The position numbers and the translations under genes were made by a program. Positions 1 through 7,897 of a stretch of DNA of 27,520 nt are shown here, one piece after another. The stretch covers positions 1 through 27,520 of the forward strand of contig JBPOFN010000051.1 of NCBI GenBank assembly GCA_051251725.1. The letters run 5' to 3'. Source of the DNA: JALZUE01 sp051251725. Its GTDB lineage: Bacteria > Pseudomonadota > Gammaproteobacteria > Enterobacterales > Alteromonadaceae. Numbering within the stretch: position 1 is the stretch's first letter; the number at the start of each line of letters is the position of its first letter. The notes under the pieces were generated by a model. It ran no database searches. It was not told where the DNA came from and saw nothing but the letters and a program-made list of their open reading frames with translations.

Positions 1-90
1 AAATCAATCAATGCCGACATCACTAATTCAGCTGTGGAATTAAAAGTATTGATTGAGCAAATGCGGGAGCAGATCCAGAATATTGAATGA
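1..90 (+). CDS. yicC: YicC family protein, 3' end only
   Basis: The first 90 bases are open in frame 1 and encode the last 29 residues, which include ELKVLIEQMREQIQNIE before a TGA stop. This tail matches my memory of the C-terminus of the conserved gammaproteobacterial YicC, a protein linked to RNA turnover. The 5' part lies outside the window. The stop region overlaps the left att-like repeat (70-90), so the gene appears to be the integration target and its last codons are kept intact by the inserted island. yicC is a known insertion site of mobilizable genomic islands in Vibrio and relatives. Confidence 0.9.
   Translation, partial: KSINADITNSAVELKVLIEQMREQIQNIE
70..90 (+). other. Left attachment site of the island (att in yicC 3' end)
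   Basis: This 21-bp sequence (cagatccagaatattgaatg plus a) spans the yicC stop codon. It recurs in direct orientation at 27419-27439 with two G/A differences (19 of 21 identical). Together with an integrase gene 194 bp away, this is the expected layout of a site-specifically inserted island. Confidence 0.82.
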
Positions 91-126
91 TGTTTTTTAG
101 TGTTTTTTGTTTATCTTAATTTATTG

Positions 127-157
127 AAAAGCCTAACTTTTGTTAGGCTTTTTGTTT
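127..157 (+). terminator. Rho-independent terminator downstream of yicC
   Basis: The arms aaaagcctaac and gttaggctttt form an 11-bp stem with a short T loop, followed by a T-rich tail. It lies 37 bases after the yicC stop and before the integrase promoter region. It probably ends yicC transcription and insulates the island. Confidence 0.8.
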
Positions 158-182
158 TTTAGTGTTCTATAATAATTGGAGT

Positions 183-255
183 AGTAACCACCCAAATGGT
201 TACTAAAATGGTTACTAATTTTGCTAGTAATCAGTGTTTTTAAAATTAGTAACCA
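183..255. repeat. Integrase arm-type-like repeats, left end
   Basis: The 10-mer tggttactaa occurs twice at a 12-bp step (197-206 and 209-218). Inverted copies of its core (agtaacca) lie at 183-190 and 248-255. The same tandem pair recurs at 27326-27348 near the other end of the island. Repeats just inside both att sites and in front of the integrase gene fit arm-binding sites of a tyrosine recombinase, possibly also used for autoregulation. The binding role is inferred. Confidence 0.6.
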
Positions 256-283
256 CTTGAACCACAATTGAAGAAAAAAACTT

Positions 284-1549
284 ATGAATAACAATCAGGT
301 AAAAGCATTTGTTAAGTCGGGTGTAAAAACTCGAAAACCAGTCGGTGATGGCTTGTATATTCGAGTGCAAACGGAAGGCATTGCGTATTGGGAAGTTAGG
401 TATTCAATTAACGGTAAACGTAAGTTTATTCGCATAGCTGGTGGTAATTTCCCTGCAATGTCACTTGCAGAAGCACGCATTCAAGCGGCACAAATAAAAC
501 AACAAACATTGGGTGGAATTGACCCATTAGCTGAGCGAGTACGTGAAGATCAAATTCATATTAAAACGGTTACTAATTTGTTTGATGATTGGTTCGAAGG
601 AGTAGAGAAAAGATTAAAGCATCCTAATATTCCAAAAAGAATTTATACTAAAGAAGTAAAGCCTTTGATTGGTGAGCTAGCACTTGAAAAAGTTAATGCT
701 CGTGATATACGAGCTATTATTCATAAAGTGGCTCAAACAGGCCGTAAAGCGATTGCTAACGACACTTTGTTGCTGTGTAAGCAAATGTTCCGGCACGGCG
801 TTAAACTTGACGTGCTTGGCGCTAATCCAGCGGACGCTTTTAGTTTGGTTGATGCTGGCGGGGTTGAAAAAAGTAGAACAAGAGCCCTAAATTTCAAAGA
901 AGTTGATATTGTCTTCAAAACTTTCCGTGAGCATTCGGTTAACTTTACTCGTGAAAATTATTTAGCTTGTGCATTATTGCTATGTTTAGGTGTGCGAAAA
1001 GGTGAACTGATCGCTGCAAAATGGGAGGAATTTAACTTTGAAAGTTCTACTTGGAGCTTGCCGAAAGAACGTAGCAAAACTGGCGTACCTATTAGTATTC
1101 CACTATCACCGGTAATTATTCCTTGGCTAGAAGAGCTAAAAGTAAGGTCTTGTGGCTCTGAACATGTTTTTCCATCTAGAAGAGCAAGTAAACGTAGAGC
1201 TTATATTTCTGACGATACACTTAACCATGCATTAGCTAAAATGTTTGGCCAAAAAGTTGATAGTAAAAAACAACCGATGACAAACTTGTTAGGCGAAGCT
1301 GATATTGAGCATTTCACCGTTCATGATCTGCGCCGAACTTGCCGAAGCTTATTGTCAGAACTAAAAATACCGAGCCATATTGCTGAGCGCTGTCTTAATC
1401 ATAAAATTAAAGGGGTTGAAGGGATTTACGATAGATATGATTATTTAGATGAAAGAAGAGATGCGTTGCATCGATTAGCAAGTACGCTTGAATTCTCTAT
1501 CAATGAAACTAACAAAATTATTCCTATATCGAGTAGAACAGCGAGTTAA
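284..1549 (+). CDS. int: Tyrosine recombinase (island integrase, DUF4102 arm-domain type)
   Basis: This 421-aa protein is the length expected for P4-type island integrases. The N-terminus (GDGLYIRVQTEG, then YWEVRYSINGKRKFIRIAGG) resembles the DUF4102 arm-binding domain. The catalytic domain shows R238 in LGVRKGEL, H347 and R350 in HDLRR, H373 in CLNHK and Y382 in IYDRYDYL, a full RHRHY set. It should catalyse integration and excision between the 21-bp sites at 70-90 and 27419-27439. The ATG at 284 follows an A-rich stretch without a strong ribosome-binding site. The next gene starts 2 nt after its stop. It is apparently intact. Confidence 0.93.
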   Translation: MNNNQVKAFVKSGVKTRKPVGDGLYIRVQTEGIAYWEVRYSINGKRKFIRIAGGNFPAMSLAEARIQAAQIKQQTLGGIDPLAERVREDQIHIKTVTNLFDDWFEGVEKRLKHPNIPKRIYTKEVKPLIGELALEKVNARDIRAIIHKVAQTGRKAIANDTLLLCKQMFRHGVKLDVLGANPADAFSLVDAGGVEKSRTRALNFKEVDIVFKTFREHSVNFTRENYLACALLLCLGVRKGELIAAKWEEFNFESSTWSLPKERSKTGVPISIPLSPVIIPWLEELKVRSCGSEHVFPSRRASKRRAYISDDTLNHALAKMFGQKVDSKKQPMTNLLGEADIEHFTVHDLRRTCRSLLSELKIPSHIAERCLNHKIKGVEGIYDRYDYLDERRDALHRLASTLEFSINETNKIIPISSRTAS

Positions 1550-1551
1550 CC

Positions 1552-1962
1552 ATGGAAGCGAAAGAAAAATATTTAAACGGATTAAATGATTTGTTCACAT
1601 CATACTTTGAACAACTGAAGAATAACTGCGTGGACATAGAGCTTAAACAACGTATTCAAGGTTATATTCAAGCTGGCGAAGTAGCTGAATTTATTACTCG
1701 CGATGATTCGACAAGTCTTATGGGTGAAGTTCATCAAGCTGTTTTAGGTGAAACGATTGATGAAAGAAAAATCAGAAAAGAAAAAATTAAAAAAACTTTA
1801 CAACATTTCGATGCTGACTATTTAAATGTTCCTGCTATTACTAGAAAAAATAATCCTACATTACAGCCTAAAATTATAAAACCAGAAGAGTATGTTTTTT
1901 GCCTGACAAGTAGTTCGGGTATTCATTGTGGTGAATGCGAAGGTTGTTTAAATTTGATCTAA
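1552..1962 (+). CDS. Small hypothetical protein with Cys cluster, coupled to integrase
   Basis: A 136-aa protein whose ATG lies 2 nt after the integrase stop and has no ribosome-binding site of its own, so translation is probably coupled. The N-terminal two thirds look helical and charged (DERKIRKEKIKKTLQ). The C-terminal 22 residues hold four Cys (FC, then HCGECEGC), which could bind a metal. I do not recognise the family. Its position suggests a role in recombination or its control, for example as a directionality or accessory factor, but nothing in the sequence proves that. Confidence 0.7.
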   Translation: MEAKEKYLNGLNDLFTSYFEQLKNNCVDIELKQRIQGYIQAGEVAEFITRDDSTSLMGEVHQAVLGETIDERKIRKEKIKKTLQHFDADYLNVPAITRKNNPTLQPKIIKPEEYVFCLTSSSGIHCGECEGCLNLI

Positions 1963-2050
1963 TCGAGCTTAATTAATCAAACTTTAGCGGCAGTATGTAA
2001 ATGCTAAGGTATCTACTGTTAGGCAGAAATAGGCTCTATAGTGACGGCTT

Positions 2051-2104
2051 CATATTCCGGTGATCGTGAACACCTATACCGGTGTTTACGATCACCGGAA
2101 TATG
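2051..2104. repeat. 54-bp near-perfect inverted repeat, possible IS end or MITE remnant
   Basis: The left arm starts catattccggtgatcgtg and the right arm ends gatcaccggaatatg. The arms are 24 bases with one mismatch around a 6-base centre (2075-2080). The sequence resembles, from memory, the repeated terminal sequences of some IS21-family elements, but no transposase is present. It lies in the 1963-2238 gap between two small genes, where I see nothing else. Without a U-tract it is a poor terminator candidate. Confidence 0.6.
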
Positions 2105-2238
2105 CAACGACCAAATTTCATTACGGTATTAATCACTTTCTCTGACATTTCGGTCAAGTAGCAGCTTTTCTTAAGTAATTTGAAATATCTAAAGTTTTGT
2201 TCCATAGTTTAAATTCAAATAAACAAGGAATGTTTACT

Positions 2239-2409
2239 ATGAATCATGATGAATTTAAACGACTAAATCACCTCTCAGAAAAAGCGCTAAACGAAACCGC
2301 AACACCAAATGAGATGAAAGAGTTCTCTCAACTTTTGAATGATTGGAATCAATCTGAAGAGCTTAATTTATTTAATAGCTCGCATAAAAATATTTTTAAT
2401 AGTGATTAA
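2239..2409 (+). CDS. 56-aa orphan small protein
   Basis: The frame is open from 2197, but the best start is the ATG at 2239, with AAGGA at 2225-2229 and a 9-base spacer. The product begins MNHDEFKRLNHLSEKALN and contains TPNEMKEFSQLLNDW. It is short, acidic and apparently all-helical. The pattern slightly resembles the N-terminal helix bundle of FecR-type anti-sigma factors, so it may be a detached domain, but this is weak. No signal peptide or membrane segment is visible. Confidence 0.55.
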   Translation: MNHDEFKRLNHLSEKALNETATPNEMKEFSQLLNDWNQSEELNLFNSSHKNIFNSD

Positions 2410-2532
2410 CATTATTAACCCCAAACACTATGACCATTCAAGAAGTTTTAGGTTTTACTTGACTAAGTAATTATCCTATAACTGGCAACTTAGCCACCAG
2501 AGCAGCGGTACTGCGTCCGTTTACTTTGATTA

Positions 2533-3816
2533 CTAAGCTGTTTCTATAATCTTGCATAGGAGGTCAGTATTGCGAATCTGGCTATTGTGCCCTAGAGATG
2601 CACTCAAACCAGAGACACCAACCTTTTCTATATCATTTTTTTCGATGATACTTGCAAGCAGATCATGCAGCTCCGTGCCATCTAGTGGATTATCAATCAC
2701 GTGCAAATGAATACCATTACTTAGGTGTATGAACTTAGAGTACTTTTTCCAGACTTCTTTTGAGCATACAAGACAGGTCCCTATATTCAGAACTTCTTTT
2801 GGTATACTTGGGCTGTGGAATGAAACCTCAAAATTGTGTTCTAGGAAACAAACAATACTACTCTGTCTTATGAGGGATGAGATTTTCCAAGGTGCTATAA
2901 AAGGAAGAAGTATTACCCTCTCTGCAAGTTGATGATCTGATTTTAATCTCTCTAAAACCTTAATAACCTGCCCCATATGCCCGGCGAGTGTAAGAGTTAG
3001 ATATATGTTCCTATCACCATCTGCTATGAGATTTTTAAATGCATCTAGTAAAGAAAAAGTCCCTTTGCTGTCACCAATTTTTCCATAAATAGTGATGATA
3101 GTAGCATCTGCAGGAGGGGAAAAGCATAAATGCTTTAATCTAAATAGTAACTCCTTTACTTTAGGATACTCATCATACCATTCAGCCAAAGCAGAAGAAT
3201 GTTCCTGAAAATTAAATTCTTCTCCTTTTCGTTTATGCCAATTTTCCAGACATCTTCCTCTAGGAACAACCTTTACGCTTGAATGTGGCAGTTCAATAAA
3301 TGTTTGGCTTATTATTTCTGCTATATTTTCATTTGGTGTTATGAGCGTTCCGCGACTAATCGCCCAATGATATGTATTATTTAGATCGGGGTGTTTCGCA
3401 AGCCTCCCTAAATCACTACCAGCGTGAACCAAATACAAAGGCTTGTTAAAGGCTGCAGCCAGAAGTGCACCCACAACTCCATAGGGCTGCATATACCAAC
3501 CAACTATCACATCGGCATTTTGAGCTTGCTCAATAGCTGCGCCAAATAATCGAGTTTCAGCTGCTGACGAGAAAGGAATGTAACTCCCACGTTTTAAAAC
3601 GCTAGACTCAATGAAATTTATACCGTTAGATAAATTATCAAACTGCTTTTTATCATCCGCGCTATACCACATCTTGTAATTGTTGCTGGCATCACCTGCA
3701 TTGGACAAGTAAAAGACTTCATGTCCTCTTGATACCATGTCGCGCGCAAACCTCCACGTATCGAGGGCTGTACCACCTTGAAGTGGAGGTTTTTTACCAA
3801 CAATCAGGATTTTCAT
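2533..3816 (-). CDS. Glycosyltransferase, GT-B fold (family 4-like)
   Basis: With the start at ATG 3816 (MKILIVGKKPPLQGG) the protein is 427 aa. The upstream Cys-rich gene ends at 3818, so the two are adjacent with one base between them. The frame is open to 3870, but that extension overlaps the neighbour. The N-terminal half has a Rossmann-like start, GGTALDTWRFARDMVSRGHEV, typical of GT4 acceptor domains. The C-terminal half carries IYGKIGDSKGTFSLLDAF and an SIPKEVLNIG segment, typical of the sugar-nucleotide-binding half. It probably moves a hexose or hexosamine to an acceptor. The tight linkage suggests that the acceptor is the upstream Cys-tail protein or a product of the same operon, which is inference. 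Confidence 0.75.
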   Translation of the reverse strand: MKILIVGKKPPLQGGTALDTWRFARDMVSRGHEVFYLSNAGDASNNYKMWYSADDKKQFDNLSNGINFIESSVLKRGSYIPFSSAAETRLFGAAIEQAQNADVIVGWYMQPYGVVGALLAAAFNKPLYLVHAGSDLGRLAKHPDLNNTYHWAISRGTLITPNENIAEIISQTFIELPHSSVKVVPRGRCLENWHKRKGEEFNFQEHSSALAEWYDEYPKVKELLFRLKHLCFSPPADATIITIYGKIGDSKGTFSLLDAFKNLIADGDRNIYLTLTLAGHMGQVIKVLERLKSDHQLAERVILLPFIAPWKISSLIRQSSIVCFLEHNFEVSFHSPSIPKEVLNIGTCLVCSKEVWKKYSKFIHLSNGIHLHVIDNPLDGTELHDLLASIIEKNDIEKVGVSGLSASLGHNSQIRNTDLLCKIIETA

Positions 3817-3817
3817 A

Positions 3818-4315
3818 TTACCCATCACTGCAACCAGCACATCCAGGCCCACAAGAAGAACAGCTTCCACAATTTGCGCAACTATTACTGCATATTAAGC
3901 CTGCAGGTCCACCTCCAGAAGATAGTATTGGCCAAAATTCTTCTGGCGGAGTTTCGCAAAATGTTTCTTCGTATTTTTTTAACATGTTAGCGTAGTCGTC
4001 ACCTGATACTGGGGCATCACCTGTTTCAGGCACATGATGTATGTACTTTCCACCAACAGATTTACAAAAATCAAAGTATTCTTTTGTGAATATAATGAAA
4101 GTATGCCAAAGCTCGTCGATTTGCCCTCTCATTCCAAATCTTGTCTTTGGATTTAGAGCAATTAGCGCGAGATACCTTTTAAGTTCTACTTCATGTTTGG
4201 CAGCGATATCAATAGGGATTGATTGGTCTCTGGAATACCGTTCCACCACCTTTCGCATGTCAAAGTTCATTACCTTTTCTATTATTTCTTCATTTATCCT
4301 TGGTTTATCTTTCAT
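3818..4315 (-). CDS. LWHTF-motif protein with Cys/Gly/Ser-rich C-terminal tail, possible modified peptide precursor
   Basis: A 165-aa protein. The ribosome-binding site TAGGAGA precedes the ATG at 4315. The folded part (residues about 1-140) contains DELWHTFIIFTKEYFDFC and GGKYIHHVPE, which recalls the WHTH signature of glycine-rich-domain (DUF1399-like) proteins. The last 25 residues have seven Cys spaced 3,2,2,2,3,2 among Gly, Ser, Asn and Ala (ending CGPGCAGCSDG). This leader-plus-repetitive-core look, between an oxygenase and a glycosyltransferase, suggests a RiPP-like precursor or a metal-binding secreted tail. No signal peptide is seen. The fold resemblance is from memory, and the precursor role is inferred. 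Confidence 0.75.
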   Translation of the reverse strand: MKDKPRINEEIIEKVMNFDMRKVVERYSRDQSIPIDIAAKHEVELKRYLALIALNPKTRFGMRGQIDELWHTFIIFTKEYFDFCKSVGGKYIHHVPETGDAPVSGDDYANMLKKYEETFCETPPEEFWPILSSGGGPAGLICSNSCANCGSCSSCGPGCAGCSDG

Positions 4316-4353
4316 TTTCTATCTCCTATGTGGCTATGAAAATCGCTTGAATA

Positions 4354-4914
4354 TCATTGCTCTATAAAGCATGCAGCTAACGAGATTATAGTTTCATTAT
4401 CTTTAATACAAGGCCGCTCATGAACTAGCTTAGATCCTTCAAAAAATAAAATACTTCCTTCTTTTAGGGGGATATCAATTTTCACACTTGGTCTTTCCCT
4501 TACTTCAGTTAATGATTGATTTGGATATATTCTTATTAAAGACCCTTTTTCACTTTGAACTTTTAAGTAGGCTAATAGGACAAATTGACAATGCTTTCCA
4601 TCTACATGGGGCTCTATGTAGTGATGCTTTTCATTAAAGACATTAATGCAGCTTCTTGATAAATTTAATTTTAGATCTTTATCTGCACTTTCTGACACCA
4701 AACCTCTTATGCAATCAGAATTGAGAAACTGGCCCCCTCTTTTTCCGATAGGGGATCGAAACAATTTTCTACTTGGTGAACCATCAGACTTTTTCTTTAG
4801 CTCATCCAATTTTTTCCATTTCCGACGGTAAGAAAACGTTTCTAACAAGAGAGCATCTCTTAAATCATTATCCAAGAAGTTATCATATCTATTAATGTAA
4901 CTATTAATTTTCAT
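4354..4914 (-). CDS. 2OG-Fe(II) oxygenase-like protein (prolyl-4-hydroxylase type)
   Basis: The frame runs to 4962 only from a TTG. The likely start is the ATG at 4914 (MKINSYINRYDNFL), giving 186 aa. The motif HYIEPHVDGKHCQFVLLAYL carries the H-x-D pair of the double-stranded beta-helix. The distal His is probably in LFFEGSKLVHERPC, followed by a hydrophobic strand. A basic residue that would bind 2-oxoglutarate cannot be placed with certainty. It probably hydroxylates a side chain. It is the first gene of the operon, 38 bases before the Cys-tail gene, so that protein is the natural substrate candidate. Confidence in the superfamily is good, but the substrate is inferred. Confidence 0.72.
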   Translation of the reverse strand: MKINSYINRYDNFLDNDLRDALLLETFSYRRKWKKLDELKKKSDGSPSRKLFRSPIGKRGGQFLNSDCIRGLVSESADKDLKLNLSRSCINVFNEKHHYIEPHVDGKHCQFVLLAYLKVQSEKGSLIRIYPNQSLTEVRERPSVKIDIPLKEGSILFFEGSKLVHERPCIKDNETIISLAACFIEQ

Positions 4915-5095
4915 TTTTATGGTACATATCGAATATTCACCGAACGAACTCAAAATTATCAATTATCAAATACAAAGTAATCAGTTACTCTATCCCAATA
5001 AATACAGAATTAATAACATCATAGTAATGACTGAAACACCACTTTGCTTTTAAGCAATAAAACCTGAAATTTATTACCAAGGCTATACATTACAT

Positions 5096-6178
5096 CTAAA
5101 ACACTTCAAACTTACTCCCTACGAATAAGCTAAATTTACTTCCTTCACCACCACTTTCATAATCAAAACGAATTCCCGCAGTAAGGTCCCCATCTCCATT
5201 TCCCAAAAAGTACACTGGCAAAGTAAATGTGTGTTCATCATCTTCAAAGTCGTATGTGATTTTAGGTGACATTGCCAAGTTATATACAGGAAACCTTACT
5301 GATAACGTTAAGTTTTTATTCTTCGACTCCTCTGGAACCCCGATTGCTGATGAGACACAAGACAAATATGTTAAATTATCGTCATTTGCCAACGGACACC
5401 TTGTTTGTGAATCTTGAGTTTCATAACCCTCTTGATAGCTAAACTCTGCTGTAGCCCATAATAAATTTGGAATAACATAGGAATAATAAACACTAACTCC
5501 CCAAGGGTTTTCAGTCTCATCTGTAGTTTCAATACTATCTGGTTTAAAGTACTCATACTCTTCACGTCCATAAGTAGCTGTAACACCGTAGAATGAAAAA
5601 GGTGCGAAGAACTCTCTTTGAATTGGTGCCATCAACGCTTTCTCAGCATCACTCGCCTTGGAATCATCGAACTTAGCGACAAGGCTATCAATGTTAGTCT
5701 CACAAAACTTTTTCTTTTCTACTTTTTGTCCTTCAGCCGTTTCCTTTGTAGCAGTAAACCCATATAAACTTGGTTTATTAAGGCAAAGGTTTATTGCTTG
5801 CCGCCTTTCACTTGGTTTAAGTGAAAATGTTGGCGGCGAATATTTCCGATAATTTAACTTTATTGTTGTTGAATTGGCGAACACATCCGTCTTGGACTCA
5901 TAAAGATCTTTAGGGTCACCAGTGTCGTTTAAAGGCGCAGATAAGGTTAACGAAAAGTTACTTGTATCCTTGAAGGGTTTTAAAACGATATCAACTGTCT
6001 TTTTTGATTCACCTGCTGTCAATTCGACTTTATTCACCATCGAAGCATTACTTGAAGCAAGATCATTACCCAATAATTTATTCGCAATCGACACCTGAGT
6101 TTTTTCTAGTTCTGCTTCTGCATTGACACAAAATGGCATCAACACGAATAAAGCTAATCCTAACTTATTAAATTTCAT
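5096..6178 (-). CDS. Outer-membrane beta-barrel-like protein with signal peptide
   Basis: A 360-aa protein. Residues 1-20 form a signal peptide (MKFNKLGLALFVLMPFCVNA, cut before EAEL). The C-terminal half shows alternating strands rich in aromatic residues (NPWGVSVYYSYVIPNLLWATAEFSYQ, split over several strands) and ends in Phe, as outer-membrane barrels do. The N-terminal ~100 residues look periplasmic. Two Cys pairs may form disulfides. It is the last gene of a three-gene operon, 17 bases after the 94-aa gene. I do not recognise the family. It could be a pore or a structural partner of the secreted MBL-fold protein. Confidence 0.72.
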   Translation of the reverse strand: MKFNKLGLALFVLMPFCVNAEAELEKTQVSIANKLLGNDLASSNASMVNKVELTAGESKKTVDIVLKPFKDTSNFSLTLSAPLNDTGDPKDLYESKTDVFANSTTIKLNYRKYSPPTFSLKPSERRQAINLCLNKPSLYGFTATKETAEGQKVEKKKFCETNIDSLVAKFDDSKASDAEKALMAPIQREFFAPFSFYGVTATYGREEYEYFKPDSIETTDETENPWGVSVYYSYVIPNLLWATAEFSYQEGYETQDSQTRCPLANDDNLTYLSCVSSAIGVPEESKNKNLTLSVRFPVYNLAMSPKITYDFEDDEHTFTLPVYFLGNGDGDLTAGIRFDYESGGEGSKFSLFVGSKFEVF

Positions 6179-6195
6179 AATACTTTCCCTGTTTA

Positions 6196-6480
6196 CTATG
6201 CTTTAATTCTCACAACAAAATTATCATACCCACCGTCTAACGTAATTTCACTAGTTGGATAATCAGCCTCATCCGCTCCTGTGACCTCAAGTTTGTACTT
6301 TTGGTCATCATCACCGTAAACAATGATATCAATGAAGTATATCTGCCCTTCTTCGACTTCATATGATTTTTTTTTCAAACCTTGAACGTATGGGGAAACA
6401 GAGCTTGTTGACTTTCTCTCTATCGCAAACTTGCCCAGTAAAGAATTACCGCCTTTTATTTTTGCTGTTACAGTTTTCAT
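6196..6480 (-). CDS. Small beta-rich hypothetical protein
   Basis: A 94-aa product beginning MKTVTAKIKGGNSLLGKF. An AAAAGGAG-type site lies just before the ATG. It has no signal peptide or membrane helix. Alternating hydrophobic segments (IYFIDIIVYG, YKLEVTG, NFVVRIKA) suggest a small beta-sandwich. It sits between the MBL gene (14-base gap) and the barrel gene (17-base gap), so it is almost certainly co-expressed. I do not recognise the family. It could be a cytoplasmic chaperone, immunity or adaptor partner. Confidence 0.65.
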   Translation of the reverse strand: MKTVTAKIKGGNSLLGKFAIERKSTSSVSPYVQGLKKKSYEVEEGQIYFIDIIVYGDDDQKYKLEVTGADEADYPTSEITLDGGYDNFVVRIKA

Positions 6481-6494
6481 AACTAAACTCCTTT

Positions 6495-7688
6495 TTAAAA
6501 TTCACCATGATGTTTTGTTGAAACTTCAAAAGTCCCTTTTCCACCCGTTATCACGACTACATTTCCGCTATCTGCTGTGCCATATATTTGCTCATTGTAC
6601 TCTTGCGCAGATTGGTAGTTATATCCGTCTGATGGTCGAGTTGCAGAAGTAAAAGTATGAGGTTCAGCATTGTTCAATGTGTACTCGTCTAATCGATCAA
6701 TTACTTCGTAGCGAGGATGACCATACCCATTCTTTTTCCCTGAACTGATAACTGCGATTTCTGGAGAGAGAGCATCAGTCCAACCTTGAGAAGTAGACGT
6801 AGCTAAACTCCCATGATGGCCGACCTTGAGAAGGTCGACATCTAGGAAAGAATCTGAATAACGAGCCATAATCGCTCTCTCAGTTGCTTTTGTAGCATCA
6901 CCTGTTAACACAGCTTCAAATTCACCATATTTGAACAAAAGCACAATGCTCCGTGCATTTTTCCATGAAGAGTTTGAACGGATGTCTGCTGCTAAGACAT
7001 ATACTTTTGCGTCACCGCAATTTATTTGAGAGTTTGGACTGCCTTCTTTGTCGTAATAGTCTTTACCTAATCTAGTTACTCGTTCGGAAGGAAAGCTTTG
7101 TAACCAAGCCCAAAAGATTTTTAACTTATAATGGTTTTGATAACCAACATGAAAAATTTGTCCTACAGGCATGCCTAGTAATGAATCTTGGATTAGATTG
7201 TAATGGTCTCCATCAGCATGAGTTATAACCAGCGTATCGATTTTAATAAGCCCATCACCAACCACCTCTGAAATGTAATCACTAACTTCTTCAGGTGAAC
7301 CACCAGAATTAGACCCTGCATCAACTAAAATGTTCTTCCCATTTGGGCACCTAACGAGTGTTGAATCTCCTTGACCAACATCTATGAAATGAAGTTCCAA
7401 CTTTCCAGTTGCGGAATCTGCTAGGGAGTCAGCTTGAACCAAGGTAGTCCAACTCTTAGCAACAAAACCAGAAATACCGGTGGGCAACATTATTTTATAA
7501 TACCTACCATGCTCGCCAGTTAGTTCGGCAAAGTCTCCTGGGAATAACTTTCCGATATTATTACCGTTACTCGCGGCACCTCTCACATTCACATGACGAG
7601 TAACACGATCATTAGGTGTGATAAAATCGGCTAGAGCATCAATAGAGAAGAGGGTAAGGCATATAAAGAAGAGTGAACGCACGTACAT
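6495..7688 (-). CDS. Secreted SH3-like plus metallo-beta-lactamase-fold protein (ComEC/Rec2-like hydrolase)
   Basis: Starting at ATG 7688 the protein is 397 aa. A GTG at 7682 is better spaced from AAAGGA and could be the true start. A signal peptide (RSLFFICLTLFSIDALA) leads into an SH3b-like domain, residues ~25-85. The MBL domain follows: HFIDVGQGDS, H157-A-D159-G-D161-H162, a TGDA at ~264 and KVGHHGS with H291/H292. These are the hallmarks of the ComEC C-terminal nuclease-like and related MBL hydrolases. It should act in the periplasm or outside, on a nucleic acid or phosphoester. It is first in an operon with a small protein and a barrel protein. Confidence 0.85.
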   Translation of the reverse strand: MYVRSLFFICLTLFSIDALADFITPNDRVTRHVNVRGAASNGNNIGKLFPGDFAELTGEHGRYYKIMLPTGISGFVAKSWTTLVQADSLADSATGKLELHFIDVGQGDSTLVRCPNGKNILVDAGSNSGGSPEEVSDYISEVVGDGLIKIDTLVITHADGDHYNLIQDSLLGMPVGQIFHVGYQNHYKLKIFWAWLQSFPSERVTRLGKDYYDKEGSPNSQINCGDAKVYVLAADIRSNSSWKNARSIVLLFKYGEFEAVLTGDATKATERAIMARYSDSFLDVDLLKVGHHGSLATSTSQGWTDALSPEIAVISSGKKNGYGHPRYEVIDRLDEYTLNNAEPHTFTSATRPSDGYNYQSAQEYNEQIYGTADSGNVVVITGGKGTFEVSTKHHGEF

Positions 7689-7795
7689 TCCTTTTGTTAT
7701 TACAAATAATGTTGTGTAACAACTGAAAAATTGGCATCCATACACTCAATAAATCTAATATACTTGTAAGAAGAATGCAAGAAGTGAGTATTTTC

Positions 7796-7897
7796 TTAGC
7801 TAACTAGTTGTCTTCTTAGCAGTAAAATAAGAAAGAACATGTCCAGCAAAACGATAGATGAAGGCTCCGTTACAACACTAGAATAAATTTTTCGCAT
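7796..7897 (-). pseudogene. Remnant of a PEP-CTERM-like sorting tail
   Basis: Read from ATG 7897, 33 residues end in VVTEPSSIVLLDMFFLILL and then LRRQLVS. This has the E-P motif, hydrophobic stretch and Arg pair of PEP-CTERM sorting signals, with Thr in place of the first Pro. The frame stays open to 8017, but nothing upstream resembles a PEP-CTERM protein body. It looks like the 3' end of a lost gene, left beside the cassette array. Exosortase substrates are common in Alteromonadales, which supports the taxonomic guess. Confidence 0.5.

Noticed and set aside
3618..4367. Several open frames on both strands
   Set aside because: They overlap the glycosyltransferase and Cys-tail genes, which have better starts and coherent protein patterns.
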